A stretch of 64,000 nucleotides of DNA, taken from the NCBI GenBank assembly GCA_015709715.1, contig CP054184.1, forward strand, positions 1,969,001 through 2,033,000. The letters run 5' to 3'. Positions 1 to 7,967 of this stretch are shown here, in pieces (within the stretch, counting starts at the first letter, position 1; every line of letters starts with the position of its first letter). The position numbers and the translations under genes were made by a program. Origin of the DNA: Nitrospira sp. Its GTDB lineage: Bacteria; Nitrospirota; Nitrospiria; Nitrospirales; Nitrospiraceae. The notes beneath the pieces are model-generated. The model saw nothing but the letters and a program-made list of their open reading frames with translations, was not told where the DNA came from and made no database searches.

Positions 1-55
1 GCACGGCGTCCACCCCATCCGCCGAAGTCCCGGACATCAACCCCACCACCTTCAT
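1..55 (-). CDS. anmK: Anhydro-N-acetylmuramic acid kinase, N-terminal fragment (cut by window edge)
   Basis: Only the first 18 codons lie in the window. They begin MKVVGLMSGTSADGVDAV, which matches the N-terminal phosphate-binding motif (GxMSGTSxDGVD) of AnmK. AnmK phosphorylates and opens anhydro-MurNAc during cell-wall recycling in the cytoplasm. A strong ribosome site (GGAAGGAG) lies just upstream of the ATG. The gene runs leftwards out of the window and is divergent from the metal-transporter operon. The call rests on this short but distinctive motif. Confidence 0.8.
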   Translation of the reverse strand, partial: MKVVGLMSGTSADGVDAV

Positions 56-172
56 TCGCGCTCCTTCCTATCGTCGACGAGTCTGCCGTCGTGACGCAAA
101 TCGTGCGCTACGCTAATGGAATCTTCCTCGATGGTCAAGCGACGGAGACACCTCGGATCATCATGCTGCGCG

Positions 173-201
173 TTGACATTAGAGAAACCGGGTGTTACCG
201 T
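173..201 (+). promoter_or_regulatory. Possible sigma-70 promoter of the metal ABC operon
   Basis: TTGACA at 173-178 is followed after 17 bases by TACCGT at 196-201, with a TG one base upstream of the -10 (extended -10 type). The -35 is perfect and the -10 is poor. Transcription would start almost at the ATG at 209, so the mRNA would be nearly leaderless. This fits the lack of an obvious ribosome site there. Weak candidate. Confidence 0.3.
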
Positions 202-208
202 CCGCCGG

Positions 209-1129
209 ATGTTTCGCCTGCTGTTGTTCAGCCTTACCCTCTTCGTGCCTATGCCGTTTTCGTGGCACGCCGCTGCCGAACCGGCCTTCGCCGCCGAGCC
301 GCTCAACATCGTCGTCACCCTGCCGGTGCTGAAGGATTGGGCTCAGCAGGTCGGCGGCCCTCACGTGCGGGTGACGTCGCTTATGACGGGCTATGAAAGT
401 GAACATACCTATTCACCCAAGCCAAGCGATTTGGTGGCGGTCCGAAAGGCGGCATTGCTGTTCGAGGTCGGCGCCGGGTTGGAAGTCTGGGTCTCCTCGC
501 TCGTGAAGAATGCGGGGAACGGCAAGCTGCAGGTGATCACGACTTCCCATGGGATCGAGTTGATTCAAGACCATCCCGAACCGGAGGCCATGGGGCATTC
601 GCACGACCACGCGATGGGAAATCCCCACATGTGGCTCGATCCAGAGGCGGCAACCACCATGGTCCGACATATCTCCGACGCCATGATCGCCGCTGATCCC
701 GCGCATGCGCAGGACTATCGGACGAACACCTCGAGTTATCTCGAATCCTTGAAGCGTGTCCAGCAGGAAACCTTCGAACGCCTCCGCCACGCGCCCAACC
801 GCAGTGTCGTCGTGCACCATCCAGCCTGGCCCTACTTTGCACGGCGCTACGAAATTCGCATTGCCGGGACCATTCTCGCACAGCCGGGAGGAGAACCCTC
901 GGCGCGGCACCTCCACCGACTGATCGAGACCATGAAGCGGGAACAGGTCCGCGTCGTCATTTCCGAGGTGCAGCTGAACCAGAAGGTTCCGCAGCTCCTT
1001 GCCAAGGAGACGGGAGCCCGCGTCGCCGTCCTGACCACCCTGCCCGGCGGTCTCCCGGGCACCGAGACCTACCTCGACATGCTCCGCTATAATGTGCTCC
1101 AATTGGCCCAAGCCCTTGAACGGACCTAA
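209..1129 (+). CDS. Metal ABC transporter substrate-binding protein (ZnuA/MntC-like)
   Basis: Periplasmic solute-binding protein of the cluster A-I type that delivers Zn2+ or Mn2+ to the permease encoded downstream. The 306-residue product starts with a signal peptide (MFRLLLFSLTLFVP...). Candidate metal ligands are the His in SEHTYSP near residue 66, the His in GNPHMWLDP, and the His pair in HHPAWPYFARRY. A His-rich loop (HSHDHAMGNPH) precedes the second motif, as in zinc binders. The frame is open further upstream, but the ATG at 209 places the signal peptide correctly. It is first in an operon with the ATPase and permease. Zn versus Mn cannot be decided here. Confidence 0.88.
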   Translation: MFRLLLFSLTLFVPMPFSWHAAAEPAFAAEPLNIVVTLPVLKDWAQQVGGPHVRVTSLMTGYESEHTYSPKPSDLVAVRKAALLFEVGAGLEVWVSSLVKNAGNGKLQVITTSHGIELIQDHPEPEAMGHSHDHAMGNPHMWLDPEAATTMVRHISDAMIAADPAHAQDYRTNTSSYLESLKRVQQETFERLRHAPNRSVVVHHPAWPYFARRYEIRIAGTILAQPGGEPSARHLHRLIETMKREQVRVVISEVQLNQKVPQLLAKETGARVAVLTTLPGGLPGTETYLDMLRYNVLQLAQALERT

Positions 1130-1185
1130 CGACCACACACCGACCGGCTCGCGACCGACAGCACCCTCAACCGACCGACGCTCGC

Positions 1186-1965
1186 ATGACTCAGCCCATT
1201 ATCCGCTTCGACCACGCCACCTTCGGCTTTCCCGGCGTCATTGCCCTGGAAGACCTGTCGCTCTCGATCCTCGAATCCGAATTCGTCGGCGTCATCGGTC
1301 CCAACGGGTCCGGCAAGACTACCTTGTGCCGCGCGGTCCTCGGGTTGATGGCACCGCTCAGCGGGAGTCTGCGCGTGCTCGACTGCGCCTGCGAGGAACT
1401 CCGTTGTCACCATCGTGCCTTGATCGGGTACTTGCCCCAAAAGGGTATGCTCGACCGCAATTTTCCCGTGACGGTGCTGGAGGCGGTGATGATGGGCCGC
1501 TACGGGGCATTGGGGCTGTTTCGCCGCCCGGGGCGCCGGGATCGCGAGATCGCGCGCGAAGCCCTCACACACGTCGGGATGGACCACCATCGCGACTCGG
1601 CGCTCGGCGCGCTCTCCGGCGGGCAACAGCAGCGTGTTTTCATCGCCCGCGCCCTGGCGCAACAACCGCGCATCCTTCTGTTGGATGAGCCGACCACCGG
1701 GCTGGACATCACGGCGCAGCATAGTGTTGTGGAATTGATCCAACAGCTCCATCATGAATTGCGGCTGACCATCCTGATGATCACGCACGACATCAACATG
1801 ATCCGGTCGCGCGTGGATCGGCTAGTGCTGCTGAAGACCAAATTGTTCGCCGCCGGCCCTCCCCAGGAGGTCCTGCAACCGGATATCCTCCGCCAGGTGT
1901 ACGGCAAGGAACTCGTCATCACCGATAAGGATTTCGTCATCGTCGAGGATTACCACCACCACTGA
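1186..1965 (+). CDS. Metal ABC transporter ATP-binding protein (ZnuC/MntB-like)
   Basis: Cytoplasmic ATPase that powers Zn/Mn import. The 259-residue protein has Walker A GPNGSGKTT near residue 38, the signature LSGGQQQR, Walker B ILLLDEPTTGLD and the switch His in MITHDIN. The C-terminus is His-rich (EDYHHH), common in metal transporter ATPases and possibly metal-responsive. It starts 56 bases after the binding-protein gene and ends 24 bases before the permease gene. Confidence 0.92.
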   Translation: MTQPIIRFDHATFGFPGVIALEDLSLSILESEFVGVIGPNGSGKTTLCRAVLGLMAPLSGSLRVLDCACEELRCHHRALIGYLPQKGMLDRNFPVTVLEAVMMGRYGALGLFRRPGRRDREIAREALTHVGMDHHRDSALGALSGGQQQRVFIARALAQQPRILLLDEPTTGLDITAQHSVVELIQQLHHELRLTILMITHDINMIRSRVDRLVLLKTKLFAAGPPQEVLQPDILRQVYGKELVITDKDFVIVEDYHHH

Positions 1966-1989
1966 CGCCGGTCGCCGCACAGCCAACCC

Positions 1990-2811
1990 ATGTTAGAGCT
2001 CCTGTCCTACGATTTCATGCAACGATCGCTCATCGCCGCCGCCCTGGTGGGATCGGTCTGTTCCGTCATCGGAGTGTTCGTCGTCCTGCGGGGCTTGGCC
2101 TTTGCCGGCGCCGGCACAGCCCATGCAGCCTTTGCCGGCGTCACCCTGGCCTACCTGCTTGGACTGCCGCCCTTGAGCCTCGCGATCGTGTTTGGTCTCG
2201 CCACCGTCTGGATGACCGGCTGGGTGGAAGAGAAAGGCCGCATGAAGCTGGATGTGTCCATCGGCATTCTCTATACCGCCACCATGGCGATGGCCATTCT
2301 GTTTCTGGGCTTGATGAAGACCTATAACCCTGAAGTGTACGGGTACCTGTTCGGCAGTGTCTTGTCGGTCACGACGGAAGAATTGCTGACCATCGGCGGG
2401 TTGAGCGTGGCGGTTCTCGGCACCATACTGCTGCTGTCGAAAGAACTCTACTTCATCGCCTTCGACCAAGACATGGCCGCCGCCTCAGGCGTCCCGGCCC
2501 GGCAGATTTTTTATCTCCTGCTGTCGCTGGTGGCGTTGACCGTAGTGATCTCGCTCAAAACCGTCGGCGCCATCTTGGTCTTTGCCATGATCCTGATCCC
2601 CGCCTCCACCGCCTACCAACTCACGCACAGCCTCACGCAGCTGACGCTTTATTCCGTATTGATCGGCACGTTCTGCGCCGTGGCCGGTGTTCTCCTCTCC
2701 TATGCGTTCGATTTACCGTCGGGGCCTTCGATCGTGCTCCTGGCGACCAGCCTGTTTTTCCTGGCGATCCTGTTCTCTCCGAAACGGCTCCATCGCATCC
2801 GCCCCCAGTAG
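1990..2811 (+). CDS. Metal ABC transporter permease (ZnuB/MntC family)
   Basis: Inner-membrane permease of the ABC-3 family, 273 residues, with about eight hydrophobic segments from MLELLSYDFMQRSLIAAALVG to the C-terminus. The GAGTAHAAFAGVTLAYLLG segment and the later SLKTVGAILVFAMILIPAST motif are typical of the family. It completes the three-gene binding protein, ATPase and permease operon. The next gene (GNAT) is convergent; no clear terminator is visible in the 55-base gap. Confidence 0.9.
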   Translation: MLELLSYDFMQRSLIAAALVGSVCSVIGVFVVLRGLAFAGAGTAHAAFAGVTLAYLLGLPPLSLAIVFGLATVWMTGWVEEKGRMKLDVSIGILYTATMAMAILFLGLMKTYNPEVYGYLFGSVLSVTTEELLTIGGLSVAVLGTILLLSKELYFIAFDQDMAAASGVPARQIFYLLLSLVALTVVISLKTVGAILVFAMILIPASTAYQLTHSLTQLTLYSVLIGTFCAVAGVLLSYAFDLPSGPSIVLLATSLFFLAILFSPKRLHRIRPQ

Positions 2812-2866
2812 CCTTCCGGTGAGAACAGGTCGCAAGGCCGATGTGTGAGCGGACGCGACGCAGAAG

Positions 2867-3307
2867 TTACTTTTGCGAGGCAGGTTTTTTTCTGGACCAG
2901 ACCATGCCGGTCTGCTCCTTGGAACTGAAACCGAGCCGTTCGTAAAAGCCAGGGCGGCGGGTGCAGAGCCAGAACAACTCCACCTGCTGCAATCGGGGAT
3001 GATCGAGAATCCGGCGCACGATTTGGGTTCCAACCTTTCGCCCCTGGTACTCACGATCGACGATCACATCCCAGATGGAGGCGCGGAAGACATAGTCGGT
3101 CAAGACGCGACCGAATCCCACCAAGCGCGGCCCATCCCAAGCTGAAATGATCACATCCGTCTGAGCCAACATGGTTCGCACCTGGTCAAGCTCACGCGTG
3201 TGGGCCCAGGGAGCTTGGTGATAGAGCCGAAGGAGCTGGGCAGCGTCGAAATCGTTGCGGTCTGAGAATGTGATCGCCTGTTGGCCGGTCTTGAGAGCGG
3301 GAGGCAT
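2867..3307 (-). CDS. GNAT-family N-acetyltransferase
   Basis: The 146-residue protein has the GNAT fold. VDREYQGRKVGTQIVRRIL is motif A, the acetyl-CoA pyrophosphate-binding loop (Q/RxxGxG/A type), and YERLGFSSKEQTGM is the C-terminal motif B (FYERLGF). Family members acetylate amines on small molecules or proteins; the substrate cannot be read from the sequence. It is a single gene, convergent with the metal permease gene and divergent from the zinc-ribbon gene at 3368. Confidence 0.85.
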   Translation of the reverse strand: MPPALKTGQQAITFSDRNDFDAAQLLRLYHQAPWAHTRELDQVRTMLAQTDVIISAWDGPRLVGFGRVLTDYVFRASIWDVIVDREYQGRKVGTQIVRRILDHPRLQQVELFWLCTRRPGFYERLGFSSKEQTGMVWSRKKPASQK

Positions 3308-3367
3308 CTTGTACTAAATTAACCCCTCCGATGTGGTGCGGGTGAACCGTAGTGTAAGGGGAAGACC

Positions 3368-3547
3368 ATGGGAACGCAAGTGCGAAGCTGCCCGAAGTGT
3401 TTTCAACTCATGTGGCTCAAGGAAGATCAGTACGAAGTCCTCGACGAAGAAACGGTTCGGACAAAATGCCCCCACTGCGGCGCGACGGTCCGATTTCGCC
3501 TGGTGACTGCCGGCGCCAACGCTGCCGGTCCCAAGATGGGACACTAG
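3368..3547 (+). CDS. Small zinc-ribbon protein (MJ0042-like)
   Basis: A 59-codon gene with a good ribosome site (AGGGGA, 6 bases before ATG). The product MGTQVRSCPKCFQLMWL... carries two knuckles, CPKC (residues 9-12) and CPHC (34-37), about 21 residues apart. It resembles the zinc-ribbon domains found at the start of bacterial regulatory proteins, but here it stands alone. After the second knuckle come only about 22 residues. Function unknown; zinc binding is inferred from the four cysteines. Confidence 0.75.
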   Translation: MGTQVRSCPKCFQLMWLKEDQYEVLDEETVRTKCPHCGATVRFRLVTAGANAAGPKMGH

Positions 3548-3548
3548 G

Positions 3549-3971
3549 TCACATCCCCCGTCCCGCCCCCTCCAACTCCGGTTGGCTGCCAGGCAAAATC
3601 TTGATGAGGGCGGTCCGGTACTCTCCCAAGCGTTGTTCTTCCGCCGGCGTCACCTTGATTTCTTTGTCTCGCTTCATTCGGTCTAAGTGGTCCAGCACCG
3701 CCAGCAGGGGTTGCACGGCCCCCAGGACATTGCCCGCCTCGAACGCCTCCAAAGACTCAATCACATACTCCTGGAGCCCCTTGAAGGGAGTGCGCCCGCT
3801 CTGTTCCCGGAACCGCGACAGGGCTTGTTCGAACAGGTCGACGGACTCCGGTTTCGGCTTAATGCCGGTGGGGACCACCGCAAGATGCACGACCGGCGGC
3901 AGTTTCGCGGCATACCCTTTAATCTGGGCGATGAACTCTCCCAACAGATCAAGCACAGTACTGGTTTGCAT
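3549..3971 (-). CDS. Conserved hypothetical protein, helical
   Basis: 140 residues from the ATG at 3971, chosen because a ribosome site (AGGAGAGG) precedes it; the open frame extends further but would overlap the RluD gene. It has no signal peptide or membrane segment. It looks helical and mildly charged (TVLDLLGEFIAQIKGYAAKL, EYVIESLEAFEAGN, EEQRLGEYRTALIKIL). I do not recognise a family. It lies 50 bases downstream of rluD on the same strand and may be co-transcribed. Confidence 0.6.
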   Translation of the reverse strand: MQTSTVLDLLGEFIAQIKGYAAKLPPVVHLAVVPTGIKPKPESVDLFEQALSRFREQSGRTPFKGLQEYVIESLEAFEAGNVLGAVQPLLAVLDHLDRMKRDKEIKVTPAEEQRLGEYRTALIKILPGSQPELEGAGRGM

Positions 3972-4021
3972 GGGTCCTCTCTCCTCTCTCCCTGAACGAT
4001 CGCGATCACTCACGGCGTGGA

Positions 4022-5020
4022 TCACCGCTTTCGCACTCCTGCGTCGTGTCCAACCTCTTCGGTCGTCGAGGCCGCGAGACAATTTCGCACCTGCTCCATG
4101 TCCGGCGGACAGGGCACATCGAACTGATGATAGGTGCCGCCGACCGGGTGCTGAAATCCAAGGGTCCTCGCATGCAACATCACTCGCGGCACCTCCATTC
4201 CGGCCACGGCCATGACCTTCGCGCCCCCGTACGTTCGGTCGCCCAGAATCGGATGGTCGATCGACGCCAAGTGAACGCGTAGCTGATGGGTTCTTCCCGT
4301 TCGAGGGAACAGCCGCACGTGCGACGCAATCTTGCCGAACCGCCGATCCACCTCATATTCGGTCGCCGAAGGCTTCGGCTTCGACGAGCGGGCCGAAAAT
4401 TTCTTGCGTTCCTTCGTGTCCCGCCCGATTGCCAACTCGATCACTCCATGCCCCTTCTTGGGCACACCCCAGATCAGTGCCTCATACACCCGTGTGATCG
4501 TGTGCAACTTGAATTGCGCTGCCAACGCACGATGGGCGTGATCGGTCTTGGCCACCACCATCACTCCCGAAGTTTCCTTGTCCAAACGATGCACCAGCCC
4601 GGGGCGCTCCGTGCCGCCGATCTGTGAGGGCGCACCCCCTGATGTCGCAAAGTGATGCAGCAAGGCGTTGACCAACGTTCCCGACCAATTCCCCGGCGCG
4701 GGATGTACGACTAAGCCGGCGGGCTTGTTGAGCACCAACAGCTCAGGATCCTCGTGCAGAATTTCAAAGGGGATTGCTTCGGGTTGGATATCCAGCAGCA
4801 CCGGCCTGGGCACTTCCAGCCGGATGACGTCGCCCGGTTTGATTTTCTGGCTTGCGCGCACGGTGCGACCGTTGACCAGAATGCGCCCTTCCTCGATCAG
4901 TCGCTGGAGGGCGGAGCGAGAAAATGTGGGGTCGCGATTGGCGAGGAATCTATCGATCCGCTTGGATGATTCTCCTGGCGTGATGACGAACTCAACCGGC
5001 GTCGTGGTGAACGGACTCAC
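4022..5020 (-). CDS. rluD: Ribosomal large-subunit pseudouridine synthase, RluD type
   Basis: Isomerises uridine to pseudouridine in 23S rRNA. The 332-residue protein has an N-terminal S4 RNA-binding domain (residues about 20-70, SRSALQRLIEEGRILVNGR). The RluA/RluD catalytic domain carries the HRLDKETSG motif at 144-152, with Asp147 as the expected nucleophile, and RTHQLRVHLA nearer the C-terminus. Length and domain order fit RluD. A second family member lies at 5893-6828, so the exact target of each is uncertain. Confidence 0.87.
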   Translation of the reverse strand: MSPFTTTPVEFVITPGESSKRIDRFLANRDPTFSRSALQRLIEEGRILVNGRTVRASQKIKPGDVIRLEVPRPVLLDIQPEAIPFEILHEDPELLVLNKPAGLVVHPAPGNWSGTLVNALLHHFATSGGAPSQIGGTERPGLVHRLDKETSGVMVVAKTDHAHRALAAQFKLHTITRVYEALIWGVPKKGHGVIELAIGRDTKERKKFSARSSKPKPSATEYEVDRRFGKIASHVRLFPRTGRTHQLRVHLASIDHPILGDRTYGGAKVMAVAGMEVPRVMLHARTLGFQHPVGGTYHQFDVPCPPDMEQVRNCLAASTTEEVGHDAGVRKR

Positions 5021-5378
5021 GTGGCAATGGCCTAGGTCTCAGCTGGTGACGAGCGGTAAGCTGCCATAGGGCGCAGGCAAAAACAAGGGACGCAGTTCTC
5101 AACATCTCCTCCACAATTCATCAACAGGATCCGATAGCGACGATGACCAGATTCATCTCTCACCGTAGCTGTCAGCCGTTGGTCATTCTTGTCAATGTTG
5201 GCGTCACAGTCCTACAGGCAACGATGACGGGAAGGATGGTGTTGTTGTGATCGCTCGACTTCAAGACTAAAAAATCAAACCCTTAGGGACAATCCAACTT
5301 TGCGGCACACAGGCACTCGAATTGCTTTCCTTTAACCAGCGTTTGGCATTTCACACTGTTCGAGTTTGCGACATCGGT
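5021..5378. other. Intergenic region between rluD and the PilZ gene
   Basis: About 360 bases without a convincing gene. It separates two divergent genes and holds the sigma-54-like promoter at 5311-5326. TCACAG (5204-5209) and TTGTGA (5245-5250) lie upstream of it and resemble half-sites of the palindrome found before flp at 60421. No tRNA or strong hairpin was seen. Confidence 0.6.
5311..5326 (+). promoter_or_regulatory. Sigma-54-type promoter candidate for the PilZ gene
   Basis: AGGCACTCGAATTGCT fits the -24/-12 consensus TGGCAC(G)-N4-TTGCW with GG and GC at the required spacing. It differs only at the first T and the G after GGCAC. The -12 element lies 52 bases before the ATG at 5379. This is among the best sigma-54-like matches I found in an intergenic region of the window. 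Confidence 0.55.
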
Positions 5379-5864
5379 ATGGCAGGAGACTTTATCCACA
5401 AAATCCTCAAGACGCTCTTGGGGAAAGCCTCTTCGCAGGCACCAGAGCAGAAGGTCACGATGACTCAGCAAATGGAAGCATTGTTGCCCAGTGCCGTCAG
5501 CGACCGCCGCATCGACGTCCGTTTTGCCGTCCGCACCCCATGCCATTACGAACTCGTCGAGGGCCCTGATTCCCGAACCGCCCTGGTTCGTGGCAAGGCC
5601 TATTCCCTCAACATCAGTGCCGAAGGAATTCTCCTGCTATTGGACCGCAAACCTGAACACCGGCAGCTCGTCGCGATTCACAATCCCGCGCTCCAACGAC
5701 AGCAGACGGTCCCCTTGTTCGAAGTGCGTTGGACCACCCAGCTTCCCGCCGGAGCGAGCCAGGAACGTTACTTGGCCGGCTGCCACCTGACCTTCGGCCG
5801 ATTCCCCTATTTTTTGCTTCAGCGCAATCACCTGGACCAAAATATTTCAGGGTTGTCCCTCTAA
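5379..5864 (+). CDS. PilZ-domain protein, probable c-di-GMP receptor
   Basis: The 161-residue protein has a PilZ-like domain: the arginines of SDRRIDVRFAVR (from residue 41) and NISAEG (78-83) correspond to the RxxxR and (D/N)xSxxG motifs that bind c-di-GMP. PilZ proteins typically control motility, pili or exopolysaccharide. Two starts are possible: the ATG at 5379, used here because it adds a plausible amphipathic N-terminus, or the ATG at 5460, which has the better ribosome site (AGAAGG). A sigma-54-type promoter precedes it. It sits alone between two convergent or divergent RluD-family genes. Confidence 0.75.
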   Translation: MAGDFIHKILKTLLGKASSQAPEQKVTMTQQMEALLPSAVSDRRIDVRFAVRTPCHYELVEGPDSRTALVRGKAYSLNISAEGILLLLDRKPEHRQLVAIHNPALQRQQTVPLFEVRWTTQLPAGASQERYLAGCHLTFGRFPYFLLQRNHLDQNISGLSL

Positions 5865-5892
5865 GCTCTTCTTCTCTCTGAACCGGGCCGCT

Positions 5893-6828
5893 TCAGCGGC
5901 CCTCGTTCGACGACCTGAGCGCCTGGCGCAGGATCTCAAAATCATCCGGGAGCGGCGCGACCACGGTGCAGGGCTCCCCATTGATCGGATGAGTGAATCG
6001 AATACTCGCCGCATGCAACATGACCCGCTCGGCGACGGCGGCTTCGCCCACCTTTGCTGTGCCGTCTCCATATACCCGATCACCGAGGATAGGATGGCCG
6101 AGTGCCTGGAGATGCGCCCTAATCTGATGGGTGCGCCCCGTGTGCGGACGCAACAGGAGATGAGCGGCCCTCGTTCCGAAGGCCTCAATCACGTGATAGT
6201 CTGTGATCGCCGGCTTGACGTGGTCCGCGTCGGAGGACGTTCGTCTCAGGTCGGTACGATCCTGTCCGAGCGGCAAATCGATTCGGCCTTCCGGCTGGGC
6301 TGGAAGGCCCTGCACGAAGGCGTGGTACATACGCTCTACCGTACGACACTCGATTTGATTCGCTAGGCGACGGTGCGCCTCAGCCGTTTTTGAAACCAGG
6401 AGAGCACCGGAAGTCTCCTTGTCCAACCGATGGATGATACCGGGCCTCCCTGCTCCGGACTTTCCTGCCCAGTAATCCAAGAGCGCGTTCATCAAGGTGT
6501 CCGACCAATGCCCCGGCCCAGGATGGACCACGACCCCAGCCGGCTTGTCTACCACCAGGCAGGCCTCGTCTTCGTAGAGGACCGCGAGCGCCATGGGCTT
6601 GCCATTGCGAGAGAGGGGGACGGCGGGCGGGCTATCGATGGAGATGCTGTCTCCTGGCCTGACCAGCCGAGCCGGCCTCGCGGGAGCGCCGTTCATGCGC
6701 ACGCGTCCGGTGGCAATCAGCCTTTGGATCGCCGCGCGCGACAGGTTGGGTTCGCGATGGACCAGAAACCGATCTAAGCGTTTGGGTTGTTCCCCGGCCG
6801 AGATGATAAATTCCGTCTCCACGAGCAA
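5893..6828 (-). CDS. Second RluD/RluA-family pseudouridine synthase
   Basis: 311 residues: S4 domain near the N-terminus (SRAAIQRLIATGRVRMNG), then the catalytic domain with HRLDKETSG at 133-141 (Asp136 the likely nucleophile) and GRTHQIRAHLQALGHP. It is clearly paralogous to the protein at 4022-5020, with the same domain order and a matching N-terminus (FIISAGEQPKRLDRFL versus FVITPGESSKRIDRFL). The pair probably arose by duplication and may modify different uridines. It converges with the PilZ gene. Confidence 0.85.
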   Translation of the reverse strand: MLVETEFIISAGEQPKRLDRFLVHREPNLSRAAIQRLIATGRVRMNGAPARPARLVRPGDSISIDSPPAVPLSRNGKPMALAVLYEDEACLVVDKPAGVVVHPGPGHWSDTLMNALLDYWAGKSGAGRPGIIHRLDKETSGALLVSKTAEAHRRLANQIECRTVERMYHAFVQGLPAQPEGRIDLPLGQDRTDLRRTSSDADHVKPAITDYHVIEAFGTRAAHLLLRPHTGRTHQIRAHLQALGHPILGDRVYGDGTAKVGEAAVAERVMLHAASIRFTHPINGEPCTVVAPLPDDFEILRQALRSSNEGR

Positions 6829-6877
6829 TTGCCCTCTAGGTTCGTAGCGCGCCGAGGCAGCTCCCCCGCTCGACAGA

Positions 6878-6906
6878 TTGCCTCTTCTTCAGAATCAGCC
6901 TATGCT
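6878..6906 (+). promoter_or_regulatory. Sigma-70 promoter candidate for the first cytochrome gene
   Basis: TTGCCT at 6878-6883 and TATGCT at 6901-6906 are separated by 17 bases. Each hexamer matches four of six consensus positions. The -10 lies about 45 bases before the ATG at 6951. Moderate to weak candidate. Confidence 0.35.
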
Positions 6907-6950
6907 GGAGGATCGGAGGCCGGCGACCTTTGCGACAAGGAGGTGTTGTC

Positions 6951-7523
6951 ATGTTGGGAAAATCCGTATTCCCCATGCTGTGCCTGCTCCTACCGGTGAT
7001 CTTCGCACAGGACGCGCAGGGGGATGATCTGCCCGGTATCCCCCCGGCAACGGTGGCAGATTATCTGCACGCCGTCATTGAAGCCGATCGTACGTTTTAC
7101 ACGATTCACGTCGTGGAACGGATGCAGAAAGAAGGAGCGGCCACAGCGGCTGAAACGTGGCGCAGAGACAAGACTACTCTGCCGCTTCCAGCCCAATTTC
7201 TTCAGGAGGCCAACCAGTTGGGGACGTTGACCGGCACTCAAATCCGTTATCGGTTAGTGAGCCTGTGGCCCATTAATCCGCAAAACGCACCGGCGTCAGA
7301 GCCCGAACGTATACGCTTGCAAACGGTTTCGCAACACCCTGAGCAGGCAGCAACCGGTATGGTTACCATCTCGGATCGGCCTTATTTCCAGGCAGTGTAT
7401 GCCGATCGGGCTGTGACCCAAGCCTGCATCGGTTGCCACAACGCTCACCCTCGCAGCCCTCGTCACGACTTCAAGATCGGCGATGTGCTCGGCGGACTAT
7501 TGATCGAAATTCCCCTGAAGTGA
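6951..7523 (+). CDS. Secreted mono-heme c-type cytochrome, DUF3365 (Tll0287-like) family
   Basis: 190 residues. The ATG at 6951 follows a strong ribosome site (AAGGAGGTG). A signal peptide (MLGKSVFPMLCLLLPVIF) precedes a helical sensor-like domain (ATVADYLHAVIEADRTFYTIHVVERM), and a single CIGCH heme motif lies at 159-163, followed by NAHPRSPRHDFKIGDVLGG. This arrangement fits the DUF3365 heme family. It probably acts in the periplasm as an electron carrier or small-ligand sensor; the role is unknown. A close paralogue lies at 7968. Confidence 0.82.
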   Translation: MLGKSVFPMLCLLLPVIFAQDAQGDDLPGIPPATVADYLHAVIEADRTFYTIHVVERMQKEGAATAAETWRRDKTTLPLPAQFLQEANQLGTLTGTQIRYRLVSLWPINPQNAPASEPERIRLQTVSQHPEQAATGMVTISDRPYFQAVYADRAVTQACIGCHNAHPRSPRHDFKIGDVLGGLLIEIPLK

Positions 7524-7967
7524 TCAGGCTCACAGCGGCAGGGATTCGTCGCCTCCCCGCGGCGTCGTGCGTCTGGATTCGGCTCTTCTTCATCGCTGCT
7601 CACACCGGCGCCCAGACAAGAGTCGATAGACAGCTCTGATCGTGCGGCGTATGATGAGACATCGTAAGGCCAGAGGGGCACACTGGCCTATCGGGTTAGG
7701 GGACTGGAGCTATGCCTTCGGTACCTTCCCACGTCCGGTGCTGCTGCCAGGAAGCCTCCGTCGGCACCTTACTCCTGCGCACTTCGTCCCTCTCCCGCTC
7801 AATCGTTCCTTACCTGCCAGCTGCTGATTTTCCGCGCAGGCTCGGGCATCGGGCTTCGAACGCGAATTCATTTCGCCAGCTCCACCATCCACCCCACGCC
7901 CATTCACTCACCCACAGGCACGGACTGATGGACCAGTCCACCTGTGCTCACAACCAGGAGGCATCAT
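7524..7967. other. Intergenic region between the two cytochrome genes
   Basis: About 440 bases with no convincing coding frame, no tRNA and no decayed third cytochrome copy visible. Its right end holds a two-step hairpin (7913-7946) just before the ribosome site of the second cytochrome gene, so that gene probably has its own leader and promoter. Confidence 0.6.
7913..7946 (+). promoter_or_regulatory. Hairpin in the leader of the second cytochrome gene
   Basis: CACAGG (7913-7918) pairs with CCTGTG (7941-7946), and inside it GGACT (7922-7926) pairs with AGTCC (7935-7939). The structure ends 10 bases before the AGGAGG ribosome site at 7956-7961. It has no T tract, so it is more likely a leader or mRNA-stability element than a terminator. 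Confidence 0.35.

Noticed and set aside
413-1138. Long open frame on the minus strand opposite the metal-binding protein gene
   Set aside because: It lies wholly over a well-supported gene and has no ribosome site or recognisable domain. A shadow of the GC-rich coding strand.
5392-5400. Perfect DnaA box TTATCCACA near the PilZ start
   Set aside because: It is a single copy inside the coding frame, with no clustered boxes, no AT-rich unwinding region and no dnaA nearby. Not an origin.
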